Positions 44,570 to 54,855 are shown, counted from the first letter of the stretch. The stretch is DNA of 64,000 nt from Mucilaginibacter frigoritolerans (GCF_007830615.1 NZ_VLLI01000001.1:496001-560000); one strand, 5' to 3'. Notes: a model not told the origin generated them from the sequence alone. Translations and numbers: made by a program.

Positions 44570-44656
44570 TAAGTGTTTTAAATCTTTTATCTATGCAAAC
44601 TTAGCAATTCATTGCTGTATAACATTAAGAGCTTTGTCTATAATATTTGTTACAAC

Positions 44657-45136
44657 ATGATTGATGTTTTTTTATTATTAGGAAGTAACTTGGGAGATAG
44701 GCATTTGTTTCTTAATCAGGCAATTGAGTACCTTAATAAGGATATTGCTCCTGTATTGAAAATTTCATCAATTTATGAAACACAATCGTGGGGCAAAACA
44801 GATGCTCCGGATTATCTGAATCAGGTAATTGTTTTACGAACAGAACTTTCTGCCCGGAAAGTTTTAGAAAAAGTATTGCATATTGAAACCATATTAGGCC
44901 GTCAGCGTGAAGAGAGGTGGGGATCAAGGACAATCGATATTGATATTCTGTTTTATGGACAAGAAATCCTTAATGAGCCGGATCTGCAAATACCACATCC
45001 ACAGTTGCATAATCGCCGTTTTACGCTGGAACCATTGGCTGAAATTTCTCCCGGATTTGTCCATCCTGTGTTAAATAAAAATATTTTACAGATCAAAAGC
45101 GAACTTAAAGACGACTTGATCGTAAAAAAGTTATAA
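44657..45136 (+). CDS. folK: 2-amino-4-hydroxy-6-hydroxymethyldihydropteridine pyrophosphokinase FolK
   Basis: FolK transfers pyrophosphate from ATP to 6-hydroxymethyl-dihydropterin in folate synthesis. The 159-residue protein has VFLLLGSNLGDR at the N-terminus, YETQSWGKTDAPDYLNQV near 44-61, RWGSRTIDIDILFYG near 90-104 (with the Mg2+-binding DIDI) and IPHPQLHNRRFTLEPL. I use the ATG at 44657; a longer frame from 44612 adds 15 unlikely residues. The Hpt gene begins about 23 bases later. folP and folE are not nearby. Confidence 0.94.
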   Translation: MIDVFLLLGSNLGDRHLFLNQAIEYLNKDIAPVLKISSIYETQSWGKTDAPDYLNQVIVLRTELSARKVLEKVLHIETILGRQREERWGSRTIDIDILFYGQEILNEPDLQIPHPQLHNRRFTLEPLAEISPGFVHPVLNKNILQIKSELKDDLIVKKL

Positions 45137-45159
45137 TTTTGAAAAATATAAACCTTTTT

Positions 45160-45537
45160 ATGTCTCACATTTTACCTGATCAGGATCTAGACCTTGGCGT
45201 TTTGTACGAAATAGCTGATGGAAGCGAAGAATTTATCATCGAATCAATCGACATGTTTCTTCAGCATACGCCTGAAATGCTTGAAGCTATTTCATCAGCT
45301 ATAGCAAACAAAGATTGGCCTGTTGCCGCTTCCGTTTCGCATAAACTTAAACCTAATCTTGGTTTTTTTGGAATGCCAATAAGCCAGGCCACTATACAAG
45401 AGGTTGAACTGATGTCAAAAGCGGGTGCACCTGATCCTGAATTAGTGCTATCCAAATTTAATGAGGTACAAGCCCGGGTACAAGCTAACATCATCACTTT
45501 AGAAAAAATAAAAGCTGATAAAGAAGCTGGGGCGTAA
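45160..45537 (+). CDS. Stand-alone Hpt (histidine phosphotransfer) domain protein
   Basis: This 125-residue, mainly helical protein is a single Hpt domain. The phosphoacceptor motif VSHKLKPNLGFFGM puts the histidine at residue 61, and EVELMSKAG forms a later helix. Hpt proteins carry phosphate between receiver domains in phosphorelays. No histidine kinase or response regulator gene is in the window, so its partners are unknown. The likely start is the ATG at 45160; a TTG at 45139 is an alternative. A hairpin follows at 45547-45592. Confidence 0.85.
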   Translation: MSHILPDQDLDLGVLYEIADGSEEFIIESIDMFLQHTPEMLEAISSAIANKDWPVAASVSHKLKPNLGFFGMPISQATIQEVELMSKAGAPDPELVLSKFNEVQARVQANIITLEKIKADKEAGA

Positions 45538-45546
45538 TTAGTAATT

Positions 45547-45592
45547 AGAGATTAGTTGCTTTACAAACTGATTTATATTGCAGCTAATCTCT
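45547..45592. terminator. Hairpin between the Hpt and purS genes
   Basis: AGAGATTAG and CTAATCTCT form a nine-bp stem separated by 28 bases, between convergent genes. It lacks a long T-run, so its role as a terminator is uncertain. Confidence 0.4.
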
Positions 45593-45612
45593 GAAGGTGG
45601 ATCACTTAATCA

Positions 45613-45867
45613 CTAAACTTCGTGTAATTCGAAAGAATAGCTTTCCATAATAAGATTTGCCAACAGGCTTTTACAAGCTTGTTCAACCTTATTGTGGGCA
45701 GTTTCTGTACTCTCGGCTTCAATTTCCAATGAAATGTGTTTGCCAATACGTACGTTTTGTATTTCGGCCAATCCAAGATTTTTCATGCTACCTGTTACTG
45801 CTTTTCCTTGTGGGTCAAGGATTTCTTTTTTTGGCATTACGTCAATTTCGGCCTGGAACTTTTTCAT
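45613..45867 (-). CDS. purS: Phosphoribosylformylglycinamidine synthase subunit PurS
   Basis: PurS is the small bridging subunit of the three-part FGAM synthase (PurL, PurQ, PurS) of purine synthesis. The 84-residue protein shows the family pattern MPKKEILDPQGKAV (residues 11-24) and VRIGKHISLEIEA (about 39-51), with a final helix. purL and purQ are not nearby. It is followed at a short distance by pssA further upstream on the same strand, so co-transcription is possible. Confidence 0.9.
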   Translation of the reverse strand: MKKFQAEIDVMPKKEILDPQGKAVTGSMKNLGLAEIQNVRIGKHISLEIEAESTETAHNKVEQACKSLLANLIMESYSFELHEV

Positions 45868-45890
45868 TAAATTAGTTTTTATAAATGTTA

Positions 45891-46646
45891 TTAAGAGTGG
45901 TTCTTTACATCTTTAGGTGTACCGCTCATAATACTTACACTTGTGAATTTGAATTGAATTATTGAAAGGGTAACATATATAAATATGATTACCGGAACTG
46001 CCGCAAATTTAAAAAATAGTATCAGTATTGCCGAAAATAGTAGTAATAAATAGCGGAAAATATTTTCATTAAAATCCTTGTTCTTAAATTTTAACGACAT
46101 CATCGGCATTTCTACTACTAATAATGAACACATTATAATAATAAAAACTGATAAAATATATGGATTTAAAAGATAAGGGGTATAATACCTGTTATGATGA
46201 TCAATAATTAAAGGAAATGATGCTATTAAAATTGCATTGGCAGGGGTTGGCAATCCTATGAAATTTTCAGCCTGGCGTGTGTCTACATTAAATTTAGCCA
46301 ACCTTAATGCCGAAAACACAGGTATTAAAAAGGCAATAAAATTTAAATAGGTACTAACAGTGTCTATTTGATGTGCCTGCAAAAGCAATTGATACATAAT
46401 TACTGCAGGCAGTACTCCAAAGCTAACCATGTCTGCAAGTGAATCAAGGTCTTTCCCTATTCCTGAAAATGATTTGAGCACGCGGGACGCAAGCCCGTCA
46501 AAGAAATCAAAAATTGCAGATAAGAAAATAGCGTAGGCTGCTGCTATCAGATTGCCCTGAAATGCAAATACAATACCTATGCAGCCACTAAAAAGATTGG
46601 CACAGGTTATAGCGTTCGGCAAATGTTTTTTGAGACGAGTCTTCAT
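45891..46646 (-). CDS. pssA: CDP-diacylglycerol-serine O-phosphatidyltransferase
   Basis: PssA makes phosphatidylserine, the precursor of phosphatidylethanolamine. The 251-residue membrane protein has about seven predicted helices. The CDP-alcohol phosphotransferase motif spans DGLASRVLKSFSGIGKDLDSLAD (about residues 49-71), with the required aspartates. N-terminal PNAITCANLFSGCIGI is typical of the membrane-integrated type II enzymes. It lies 23 bases from purS on the same strand. Confidence 0.92.
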   Translation of the reverse strand: MKTRLKKHLPNAITCANLFSGCIGIVFAFQGNLIAAAYAIFLSAIFDFFDGLASRVLKSFSGIGKDLDSLADMVSFGVLPAVIMYQLLLQAHQIDTVSTYLNFIAFLIPVFSALRLAKFNVDTRQAENFIGLPTPANAILIASFPLIIDHHNRYYTPYLLNPYILSVFIIIMCSLLVVEMPMMSLKFKNKDFNENIFRYLLLLFSAILILFFKFAAVPVIIFIYVTLSIIQFKFTSVSIMSGTPKDVKNHS

Positions 46647-46737
46647 TCCGCTATGAAGGTATCAAGATTAAATTAAGTATTTATGAAGTTTTGCATTAAC
46701 TTTTTATATTAATATAAACTTCATAAACACTAAATTA

Positions 46738-48363
46738 TTACGAATTCATTGATATCAAAAACTCTTCGTTGGTTTTTGTACCTTTTATCTGACTTTGTAA
46801 AAACTCCATTGATTCCTGCGAATTCATATCAGCCAGGTGATTACGCAAAATCCATATCCGTTGTAAGGTATCGCGGTCAAGCAATAAATCATCACGACGA
46901 GTACTTGATGCAGTAATATCAATAGCAGGGAAGATACGTTTGTTTGATAACTTACGGTCAAGCTGAAGCTCCATATTACCTGTACCCTTAAACTCTTCAA
47001 AAATAACTTCGTCCATTTTTGAACCTGTTTCGGTAAGGGCAGTAGCAATAATAGTTAATGAACCTCCATCTTCAATGTTACGGGCAGCACCAAAGAATCG
47101 TTTAGGTTTGTGCAGTGCATTAGCATCAACACCACCTGATAATATTTTACCTGATGCAGGAGCAACGGTATTGTAAGCACGTGCCAAACGGGTAATTGAA
47201 TCGAGCAGGATTACTACATCATGTCCGCATTCAACCATGCGTTTTGCTTTTTCTAAAACAATATTGGCAATTTTTACGTGGCGTTCAGCCGGTTCATCAA
47301 AAGTTGATGAAACTACTTCTGCACGTACGCTACGGGCCATATCAGTTACCTCTTCCGGGCGTTCGTCAATCAGTAATATAATCAGGTAAACTTCCGGATG
47401 GTTTTTTGCAATGGCGTTGGCAACGTCCTTTAACAGCATTGTTTTACCTGTTTTAGGTTGAGCCACAATTAAACCACGTTGCCCTTTACCAATAGGCGAA
47501 AACAAGTCCATAATGCGGGTTGAATAATTACCCGGATCAGTAAATAGGCTTAACTTTTCGGAAGGGAATAATGGTGTTAAGTGATCAAAAGGAACGCGGT
47601 CACGTACTTCGGCAGGTATACGACCGTTTATGGCTTCAACACGTACCAAAGGGAAATATTTTTCGCCTTCTTTTGGTGGCCTGATGCTTCCGCGAACGGT
47701 ATCGCCCGTTTTAAGACCAAAAAGTTTTATTTGTGACTGAGATACATAAATATCATCAGGAGAGGTCAGGTAGTTATAATCAGACGAACGTAAGAAACCA
47801 TATCCATCAGGCATAATTTCTAATACACCTTCATTTACAATAACGTTGTCAAAATCAAGGTTTATTGCTGGTTCCTGGCTTTTTTGCTGATTGCCTTGGT
47901 TGCTTACTCTGCGCTCAAATTTTTGAGGACGAGCTTCAGGTGCAATTCCTTCTGCTTTTGGGATATTTTCGCCAGACTGTAAAGAAGGAGTTTCTTCTTC
48001 AGTAACAGCTACTATTTCGTTATCCTCTTCATCAGCAGAAGGTTCATCATCAGGCATATCAAATAGATTGGTATCGTCTAACGGAACTTCAACACGAGGT
48101 TTATTAGTGCTTTTTATAGTGCGGATTCTTTTACGGGCCTTATCAGTAGGTTCTACTTCTGGCTCCGTTTTGTCAATAGTGGCATAATTGCTATCAACTG
48201 CCTGTTGTTGGGCCCTTGCAGCTTCAATTAGCTGCTCTTGCTCCACAATGCGGGTAATTAGCTGCGCCTTTCTAAGCTCATCAGACTCGGCAATACCTAA
48301 ATTTCTGGCAATTTCGCGCAACTCTGAAACGAGTTTGTCGTTCAATTCGTTTGTATTAAACAT
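46738..48363 (-). CDS. rho: Transcription termination factor Rho
   Basis: Rho is an RNA-dependent hexameric ATPase that releases transcripts. The 541-residue protein has an N-terminal helical domain, an acidic low-complexity insert (about residues 45-150, with repeated Glu/Asp) and the RNA-binding OB-like domain ([14 protein letters not shown] near 180). The ATPase core has [15 protein letters not shown] as Walker [14 protein letters not shown] and [15 protein letters not shown] as the Walker B region, and [21 protein letters not shown]. The insert makes it longer than Escherichia coli Rho, as in other Bacteroidota. Confidence 0.95.
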   Translation of the reverse strand: MFNTNELNDKLVSELREIARNLGIAESDELRKAQLITRIVEQEQLIEAARAQQQAVDSNYATIDKTEPEVEPTDKARKRIRTIKSTNKPRVEVPLDDTNLFDMPDDEPSADEEDNEIVAVTEEETPSLQSGENIPKAEGIAPEARPQKFERRVSNQGNQQKSQEPAINLDFDNVIVNEGVLEIMPDGYGFLRSSDYNYLTSPDDIYVSQSQIKLFGLKTGDTVRGSIRPPKEGEKYFPLVRVEAINGRIPAEVRDRVPFDHLTPLFPSEKLSLFTDPGNYSTRIMDLFSPIGKGQRGLIVAQPKTGKTMLLKDVANAIAKNHPEVYLIILLIDERPEEVTDMARSVRAEVVSSTFDEPAERHVKIANIVLEKAKRMVECGHDVVILLDSITRLARAYNTVAPASGKILSGGVDANALHKPKRFFGAARNIEDGGSLTIIATALTETGSKMDEVIFEEFKGTGNMELQLDRKLSNKRIFPAIDITASSTRRDDLLLDRDTLQRIWILRNHLADMNSQESMEFLQSQIKGTKTNEEFLISMNS

Positions 48364-48765
48364 GTTATGAATTAATATTTCAAAAGGATTTTAAATTGAA
48401 TACTTTTTGTGATTTTTTATATTTTTCACCGGTACTATAAGGCTATCGTCAGTAAAGCTATTTGCGCAATGGCAATGAATTTAAGTGTTTAAGCAAATCC
48501 AATTTATATTTTAAACATGGAGATGTTTATTTGAAAGAAATTTGTTTTGCAACTTTGTTTATGCAACATCTAAATCCACGTAAACTAATTAATAAATAAC
48601 CTGGAGTTTTAAATTGTTTCTTTGGTGCAAGAAAAATTCAACGGAAAACACTGCAATTTTAATCATTTAATTTAAAAAATCAAATTATTTAAAAAAATAA
48701 CCTCGAAGGGTGAACAGTTAAGTTTATTTTTAGTTTTTTTGCACATCAAAAGTTAATTTCTTTTC
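48364..48765. other. 402-base AT-rich divergent control region between rho and pyrF
   Basis: The two divergent genes share this spacer. I see no reading frame, tRNA or strong hairpin. It is rich in short A/T runs and probably holds the promoters and a long rho leader, but I cannot place either with confidence. Candidate TTTGC words at 48543-48546 and 48736-48741 do not sit at consensus spacing. Confidence 0.4.
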
Positions 48766-49599
48766 ATGATTTCCCGCCCGCAGCTAATTTCCCAGATCAA
48801 ACAGAAAAAATCATTTTTATGTGTTGGACTTGATACCGATATTGAAAAGATACCTTCTTTTTTAAAAGAATATCCGGATCCGGTATTTGAATTTAATAAA
48901 AGGATAATTGATGCTACAAAGGATTTGTGCGTATCCTATAAACCAAACTCAGCATTTTATGAAAGCAGGGGTCTTAAGGGATGGCAAAGTTTAATTGATA
49001 CCTGGAAATATCTGCCGGTAGATTGTTTAAATATAATTGATGCCAAACGCGGTGATATCGGTAATACATCAGATATGTATGCCAAAGCTTTCCTTGATGA
49101 AAGTGCCACCGGGATGAGTTTTGATGCCATAACGGTTTCGCCATATATGGGGAATGATACGGTGAAGTCCTACCTGGCGTATCCAGGTAAGTGGGTTATT
49201 CTTCTGGCTTTAACTTCATCAGCCGGAAGCAAAGATTTTCAATACCTGACTACAGAGCATGGGTTTTTATACGAAACGGTAATTCAGAAAGCCAATACAT
49301 GGGCCGGAGATGACCGAATGATGTTTGTAGTTGGTGCAACTAAGAGCACTGAATTTGCAAATATCCGTAAAATAGCTCCTAATAATTTTTTGTTGGTACC
49401 TGGAGTAGGCGCGCAGGGAGGTAATTTGGCCGATGTTTGTCAGTACGGAATGACTAAGGATTGCGGATTAATAGTAAATGCCTCACGGTCTATTATTTAT
49501 GCTTCAAATGGCGAAGACTTTGCAGAAGCTGCAAGGGCAGAAGCTTTAAAGATTCAACAAGAGATGCAAATGGAATTGGAAAAGGCCGGAGTTATTTAA
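48766..49599 (+). CDS. pyrF: Orotidine 5'-phosphate decarboxylase, PyrF type 2
   Basis: PyrF decarboxylates OMP to UMP in pyrimidine synthesis. The 277-residue TIM-barrel enzyme has FLCVGLDTDIEKIP near residue 18-31, IDAKRGDIGNTSDMYAKAF near 92-110 with the catalytic Lys-Asp pair, and LVPGVGAQGGNLADV near 211-225. It is the longer type 2 enzyme (about 270 residues). No other pyr gene adjoins it, but pyrG is at 53017. Confidence 0.95.
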   Translation: MISRPQLISQIKQKKSFLCVGLDTDIEKIPSFLKEYPDPVFEFNKRIIDATKDLCVSYKPNSAFYESRGLKGWQSLIDTWKYLPVDCLNIIDAKRGDIGNTSDMYAKAFLDESATGMSFDAITVSPYMGNDTVKSYLAYPGKWVILLALTSSAGSKDFQYLTTEHGFLYETVIQKANTWAGDDRMMFVVGATKSTEFANIRKIAPNNFLLVPGVGAQGGNLADVCQYGMTKDCGLIVNASRSIIYASNGEDFAEAARAEALKIQQEMQMELEKAGVI

Positions 49600-49608
49600 T
49601 TTTACAAT

Positions 49609-49626
49609 AACAAAGGAGACTTTGTT
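49609..49626. terminator. Small hairpin between pyrF and the exonuclease/GIY-YIG gene
   Basis: AACAAAG and CTTTGTT form a seven-bp stem with a four-base loop between convergent genes. It is a weak terminator candidate. Confidence 0.35.
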
Positions 49627-50990
49627 TAACTAAACACCACCTTCCGTTCCGGGAATTTAGTTACATATCCAGCTATCATTCCTCTTATATAATCATTACC
49701 CGGATAGGGGGTAAGATGGTTTTTGAGCTGGGTTAAGCTATCTACATTAAAATAATGGGAAATGTAACCCATTCCATAAAATTTACCTTTCTCAATCAGT
49801 AAACAACTATGCTCATCATCTGTACGGCCAGCATCTCTGATGGCAAAAGTTGGTAGGGCTTCGTTTAATTCATTGATTGCTGCTTCAACTTTTTCATTAT
49901 ATTCATGAGGCAACAGCCCTCCATGGCAGGCACAGTTTTCACCGTGTATGCCCGTGCATAATTCATTATTGTTTTGGATGAAACACAACTTTGGGCAAAG
50001 CTCAAAACTTTCTATCAACTTTAGTAGCAGGGTGCGCCCTTCAAATAAGGTATTGCAGCTATAAATAGCACCTGTCATTTTGCGGTGTTTGTCAACCGCC
50101 AGGCGCATGTAGCCACGCTGATCCTCAAATGCATATAAACTATAAGCATGCTCAAAACGCTTTAACGATCGGTTGTATTTGGGCCACAGGCGCTTAATTT
50201 CAACTGCTTCCAGTACTAAAGCAACCAGTTCGGTGCCGCAAAGCTGATGAGTTATGCGATGAATGTTCCTTAAAAACTCCTGCCTTTGTGGCCCGGTATT
50301 ATTACCGGTAAAATGACTGCATACCCGTTTCTTTAAGTTTTTTGCCTTGCCAACATAAATTACTTTCCCTTTATCATCATGAAAATAATATACTCCGGGG
50401 GATGATGGCAAAGTTTCTACATCTCGTTTAGGCAGATTAGCGGGTAAGAGTTGTTCTTTTGAAGTTACTTTTAAGGACTGCAGAATATGGTTTTGAGTGT
50501 CACTTTTTAGTAATAACGAAAATAATTGAGCGGTGGCTTCTGCATCACCGGCAGCGCGATGGCGGCTTTCGTTGTCAATGCCTAAGTGCCTGCAAAGTTT
50601 ACCAAGACTATATGAAGGCAGTCCCGGAATAATTTTACGGCCCAGCCTTACCGTACATAATTTTTTGCTTTGTAAATCGTATCCGGCCGCAAGTAGATTA
50701 TGCCGCACAAAAGAATAATCAAAATTTACATTATGGGCTACAAAAATCTTGTTGTTAAGGAGGTGATAAATATCATGTGCTACATCTTCAAATGGCGGTG
50801 CCTTTTCAACCATTTGGTTGGTAATACCTGTTAAGGCACTGATATAAATAGGGATGTCTCTTTTAGGGTTAATGAGTGTTGAATAACGCTCAATTACCTT
50901 TTTACCATTATGTATGCAAATAGCAATCTCGGTAATGCCATTAGCACTGGCATGCCCCCCCGTAGTTTCAATATCAACAATTGCATACAT
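49626..50990 (-). CDS. Fusion of a DnaQ-type 3'-5' exonuclease and a GIY-YIG (UvrC N-terminal-like) nuclease
   Basis: The 454-residue protein has an N-terminal DEDDh exonuclease domain (about residues 1-165) with VDIETTGG at 5-12, VAHNVNFDYSFVRH near 85 and HRAAGDAEATAQLF near 145. A GIY-YIG domain begins near 195 with GVYYFHDDKGKVIYVGKAKNLKKRV. A cysteine-rich segment (C-x3-C, then C, then CxC) near 325-350 resembles the UvrC/Cho cysteine region. Cho-like proteins cut damaged DNA. This architecture occurs as an epsilon-subunit-like/Cho fusion in several bacteria, and its substrate is not known. Confidence 0.85.
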   Translation of the reverse strand: MYAIVDIETTGGHASANGITEIAICIHNGKKVIERYSTLINPKRDIPIYISALTGITNQMVEKAPPFEDVAHDIYHLLNNKIFVAHNVNFDYSFVRHNLLAAGYDLQSKKLCTVRLGRKIIPGLPSYSLGKLCRHLGIDNESRHRAAGDAEATAQLFSLLLKSDTQNHILQSLKVTSKEQLLPANLPKRDVETLPSSPGVYYFHDDKGKVIYVGKAKNLKKRVCSHFTGNNTGPQRQEFLRNIHRITHQLCGTELVALVLEAVEIKRLWPKYNRSLKRFEHAYSLYAFEDQRGYMRLAVDKHRKMTGAIYSCNTLFEGRTLLLKLIESFELCPKLCFIQNNNELCTGIHGENCACHGGLLPHEYNEKVEAAINELNEALPTFAIRDAGRTDDEHSCLLIEKGKFYGMGYISHYFNVDSLTQLKNHLTPYPGNDYIRGMIAGYVTKFPERKVVFS

Positions 50991-51090
50991 TGGTGTAAAT
51001 GTAATAAGTTTTTGCTAATATATTTAGTTTAATTTTTTGGAAGCCAACGGCAACGTAATTAATAAAGTTAAGAAGATAAATTCTCCAATA

Positions 51091-51138
51091 AAAAGAAATC
51101 CCGGCAGTATTACCTGTCGGGATTCTTTTTTATTTCTT
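51091..51138 (-). terminator. Terminator after yidC
   Basis: AAAAGAAATCCCGGCAG pairs with CTGTCGGGATTCTTTT with one bulged base and one G-T wobble, around a six-base spacer. T-runs lie on both sides. It is 14 bases after the yidC stop codon. Confidence 0.78.
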
Positions 51139-51151
51139 TTAGGACTGAAAT

Positions 51152-52996
51152 TTATTTCTTTTTTGGAGGATTTGGCGCTGGCGACAATTGCTGTTTTTGG
51201 CGCATCATTTCTTCCATACGGGCTTGGAAGCCACCGGTTTTTTTCTTGTCGTCCGGTTTCTTTTTATTTTCCTGTATCTGTGCATGAATCTTTTTATCAT
51301 CAACCATTAAACGGATAATGTATTGCTGTAAGAAAGTCATCATGTTGGCCAGGAAGTAATAATAGTTCAAACCTGCAGGATAACCATTCAGTGCTCCTAA
51401 GAATATGATAGGAGTGATGTAACCTATATATTTCATTTGTCCGGTTGCACCCGAAATCTGATTGTTGAAATAAGTATAGATCAAGGTTGAAATAGTCATC
51501 AGCAAACACATTAAACTTAAGTGGTTGCCAATGAATGGAATACTTGGGAAGGTAATGATTGAATCGTAAGTTGATAAATCATGCATCCAAAGGAAACTTT
51601 GTCCGCGTAACTCAAATAAACTTGGGAAAAAGCGGAAGAAGGCAATTACAATCGGCATCTGTATTAACAGGGGCAAACATCCCCCTAAAGGATTAACACC
51701 TGCTTTTTTGTAAAGCTTTAAATATTCTTGCTGTAAAAGCGTTGGGTTGTCTTCACCTACCTTAGTTTTAATTTCATCCATCTCCGGTTTAAGCACACGC
51801 ATTTTAGCCATTGAGAGATATGATTTGTAAGTAAGTGGTGATAATACCAGTTTAAGGATAATGGTTAGCGCTAAAATGATTAAACCATAATTCCAGTTGA
51901 ATTTCTTAAGAATATTAAATACCGGTAATACAGCAAAACGGTTAATATATTTCAACGGGCCCCAACCTAAATCAACTTGTTTTTCTAAGGCAAAGCCCTG
52001 GTCTTTTAAAGTTGAGTAACGGTTTGGACCGAAATAGAATAACAAAGGAAAAGTTCCGTCGGTATTACGTGACAATACGAGATTGGCACTCATCTGTTTG
52101 CTATCAGTTGTATCAGTAACATCAAGGCTTTCTGCTAAACTAGATTTATCAAAACCTTTTTCAGCTATGATAACACTGGAGAAAAAGTGTGCTTTGAATG
52201 AGATCCACTGCAGTTTTTTGTCAGTTATTTCTTTCTGATCATCTTTGGTTTGACTTAGGTAATCATTTTCGCCATCAATATTGTTATATGAAACGTACGA
52301 ATAGCGACGCTCCTGCTCCATATCTTTTTCCTGCTTGCGTACGCTGGCAGCCCAGTTAATGTTTATGGAGTTGCTGTTAGCAATTACCTGATCTAACCCG
52401 GTTTGTTTAATGGTTAGGCCCAGTTTATAACCTGTTCCTTTTAACGAATAGATGTAATCAACATACTGTGTAGCGCTATAGCTTAAACGCATGGTTACAG
52501 TGCTTGAATCAGTACCGGTTACTTTAAGTGAGCTTACACTTGGCGTAAAGTATAATTTGCCGGTATTGATGCTGTTATTACCTGCTGTAAAGTTTAAGCC
52601 AAACTGGTTTTTATCTCCATCAAAAAGAATAAGCGGTTTTTTGTTAAAAGTCTTATAGTCTTTCAGCTCAACAGAATAAACCCTGCCACCACGAGTGGAA
52701 AGCTTTACAATAAGGTCTTTGTTTTCTAAAGTTACCAGTTTATCGGTACCAACTGTTGCGGCGCCGAATGGCATTTTTAAAATAGCAGAATCTAATTGTT
52801 TAGCAGCAGTAGTTTTAGCAGAGTCAGTAAACTTAGCGGTAGCAGCAGCTTTTGGCAATTGACCCCTTTTTACAGAGTCAGCATGTGCCTGTAATCTTGC
52901 TTTTTTTAAGTCAGTATCTGACGGTTTCAAGAAATAAATGGAGGCACCCATTATAATCATGATCAGGAATAATCCTGTAAACGTATTTTTATCCAT
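51152..52996 (-). CDS. yidC: Membrane protein insertase YidC
   Basis: YidC inserts and folds inner-membrane proteins, alone or with SecYEG. The 614-residue protein has an N-terminal helix (about residues 6-23), a large periplasmic beta-domain (about 60-345) and a C-terminal five-helix core. The core contains WGPLKYINRF, YGLIILALTIILKLVLSPLTYKSY and LGGCLPLLIQMPIVIAFFRFF. The C-terminal tail is lysine- and proline-rich and ends PAPNPPKKK. It begins 20 bases after the pyrG stop codon. Confidence 0.95.
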   Translation of the reverse strand: MDKNTFTGLFLIMIIMGASIYFLKPSDTDLKKARLQAHADSVKRGQLPKAAATAKFTDSAKTTAAKQLDSAILKMPFGAATVGTDKLVTLENKDLIVKLSTRGGRVYSVELKDYKTFNKKPLILFDGDKNQFGLNFTAGNNSINTGKLYFTPSVSSLKVTGTDSSTVTMRLSYSATQYVDYIYSLKGTGYKLGLTIKQTGLDQVIANSNSININWAASVRKQEKDMEQERRYSYVSYNNIDGENDYLSQTKDDQKEITDKKLQWISFKAHFFSSVIIAEKGFDKSSLAESLDVTDTTDSKQMSANLVLSRNTDGTFPLLFYFGPNRYSTLKDQGFALEKQVDLGWGPLKYINRFAVLPVFNILKKFNWNYGLIILALTIILKLVLSPLTYKSYLSMAKMRVLKPEMDEIKTKVGEDNPTLLQQEYLKLYKKAGVNPLGGCLPLLIQMPIVIAFFRFFPSLFELRGQSFLWMHDLSTYDSIITFPSIPFIGNHLSLMCLLMTISTLIYTYFNNQISGATGQMKYIGYITPIIFLGALNGYPAGLNYYYFLANMMTFLQQYIIRLMVDDKKIHAQIQENKKKPDDKKKTGGFQARMEEMMRQKQQLSPAPNPPKKK

Positions 52997-53016
52997 TTTA
53001 TGTGTAGTACAATTAC

Positions 53017-54627
53017 CTATTTCTTACGGGCATAAGCCATCGAAGCGGCGACAAAGTTAATAAAAAGTGGGTGTGGATTTGCAACTGTTGATTTTAATTC
53101 GGGATGGAATTGGGCGCCCACAAAAAATGGGTGATTTTTGAGCTCTACAATCTCTACCAGGTTATTCTCCGGATTGATGCCTGTAGGCATTAAACCTGCA
53201 TTTTCGTAGTCTTTTAAATAATCATTATTGAACTCATAACGGTGCCTGTGACGCTCGGAGATATGTGTTTTTCCATAAAAGTTTGCCGCTTTGCTGCCTT
53301 TTTTTAAATCGCAGGCATAAGCGCCCAAACGCATGGTGCCGCCTTTATTAACCACTTTCTTCTGATCTTCCATCATTCCTATAACCGGGTGAGGGGTATC
53401 AGGGTTCATTTCGGTGCTGCTGGCGTCTTTAAGACTCAAAACATTACGGCCAAATTCTACAACAGCACACTGCATGCCTAGGCAAATACCAAAAAATGGA
53501 ATATTGTTTTCGCGTACATAGCGGATAGCTTCAATTTTTCCTTCAAAACCACGTTCGCCAAAGCCCGGAGCAACTAAAACACCATGAAGGCCCTTTAATC
53601 TCTCAACGGCGTTTTCAGGGGTTAATTGTTCTGATGGAATGTATTCCACATGCACTTTACATTCGTTTTTTGCACCTGCATGAATAAATGATTCGCTGAT
53701 GGATTTGTAAGCATCCGGAAGTTCAACATATTTACCTACCAGGCCAATTTTTACTTCGGAGGTAGGGTTTTTTAAGCGACCCAAAAAGTCTTTCCAGTTC
53801 TCTAAAGCCGGATCAATTTTATGTGGTAGTTTTAATTTGGTTAATACCGTTTTATCCAGTTGTTCTTTTAACATTAACAATGGCACATCATAAATAGTTG
53901 ATGCATCAATTGATTCAATAACGGCATTAATATTAACGTTGCAGAATAAAGCTATTTTTTTGCGGATATCCATGGTAAGGTGATGCTCTGTACGGCAAAC
54001 CAGGATATCAGGCTGAATACCATACTCCAACAGCATTTTAACAGAGTGCTGTGTGGGTTTGGTCTTTAATTCGCCAGCAGCAGCAAGGAATGGGATGAGC
54101 GTTAAATGGATAACCAATGAATTGCCCGATCCGTTTTCCCATCTGAACTGACGTACTGCCTCAATGTAGGGTAATGATTCGATATCGCCTACGGTACCAC
54201 CTAATTCGGTTATCACGATATCATAGTCGCCGCTTTCGCCAAGGATGCGGATATTTCTTTTTATTTCGTCGGTAATATGCGGAACTACCTGTACTGTTTT
54301 ACCTAAAAAGGCACCCTCACGCTCCTTGTTAATCACATTTTGATAAATACGGCCGGTAGTAATGTTGTTTGCTTTTGAAGTAGGGGTATTTAAGAAACGT
54401 TCGTAGTGACCAAGGTCCAGATCAGTTTCGGCACCATCTTCGGTAACGTAACATTCACCGTGTTCGTAGGGGTTTAATGTACCCGGATCTATATTGATAT
54501 AGGGGTCGAATTTTTGGATCGTAACACGGTAACCGCGCGATTGAAGAAGTTTTGCAAGTGAGGCAGATATAATGCCTTTCCCTAACGACGAAGTAACGCC
54601 GCCCGTAACAAATATATATTTAGTCAT
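53017..54627 (-). CDS. pyrG: CTP synthase
   Basis: PyrG aminates UTP to CTP with glutamine and ATP. The 536-residue protein has the synthetase domain first ([18 protein letters not shown] at the N-terminus). [33 protein letters not shown] is near 53-85. The class I glutamine amidotransferase domain has [14 protein letters not shown] (nucleophile Cys near 380) and [12 protein letters not shown] near 510. I start at the ATG at 54627; a longer frame adds 13 unlikely residues. A probable -7 box lies at 54686-54693, and yidC follows. Confidence 0.96.
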   Translation of the reverse strand: MTKYIFVTGGVTSSLGKGIISASLAKLLQSRGYRVTIQKFDPYINIDPGTLNPYEHGECYVTEDGAETDLDLGHYERFLNTPTSKANNITTGRIYQNVINKEREGAFLGKTVQVVPHITDEIKRNIRILGESGDYDIVITELGGTVGDIESLPYIEAVRQFRWENGSGNSLVIHLTLIPFLAAAGELKTKPTQHSVKMLLEYGIQPDILVCRTEHHLTMDIRKKIALFCNVNINAVIESIDASTIYDVPLLMLKEQLDKTVLTKLKLPHKIDPALENWKDFLGRLKNPTSEVKIGLVGKYVELPDAYKSISESFIHAGAKNECKVHVEYIPSEQLTPENAVERLKGLHGVLVAPGFGERGFEGKIEAIRYVRENNIPFFGICLGMQCAVVEFGRNVLSLKDASSTEMNPDTPHPVIGMMEDQKKVVNKGGTMRLGAYACDLKKGSKAANFYGKTHISERHRHRYEFNNDYLKDYENAGLMPTGINPENNLVEIVELKNHPFFVGAQFHPELKSTVANPHPLFINFVAASMAYARKK

Positions 54628-54685
54628 GATTTTTTGCTGATTTGCTTCGGATTTATGCCAAAACAAATTGTTTGTGTACGGGATA

Positions 54686-54693
54686 CAAAAGTA
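54686..54693 (-). promoter_or_regulatory. Probable -7 promoter box for pyrG-yidC
   Basis: The complement of 54686-54693 is TACTTTTG, an exact TAnnTTTG match followed by TATCC. It lies about 60 bases before the pyrG start codon. No -33 TTG is visible at the expected position. Confidence 0.45.
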
Positions 54694-54855
54694 GGAAAAT
54701 TTTCAGGACTTGGCGGAAGAAAATGTAATTGTTAAAAAGGTATGAAAATTAGATGACTTTACAGTTGGAGATGTTCATCTGCCTAACAAAATCTTTACGC
54801 AGTCATCTAGAAATGACGGATGCTTTTCAAATAAATCTGCCTAATTTGGGGTGCT

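Noticed and set aside
37563..45537. SixA-type phosphatase and Hpt protein as one phosphorelay unit
   Set aside because: They are 7 kb apart, on opposite strands and separated by about seven unrelated genes. I left the idea as a question only.
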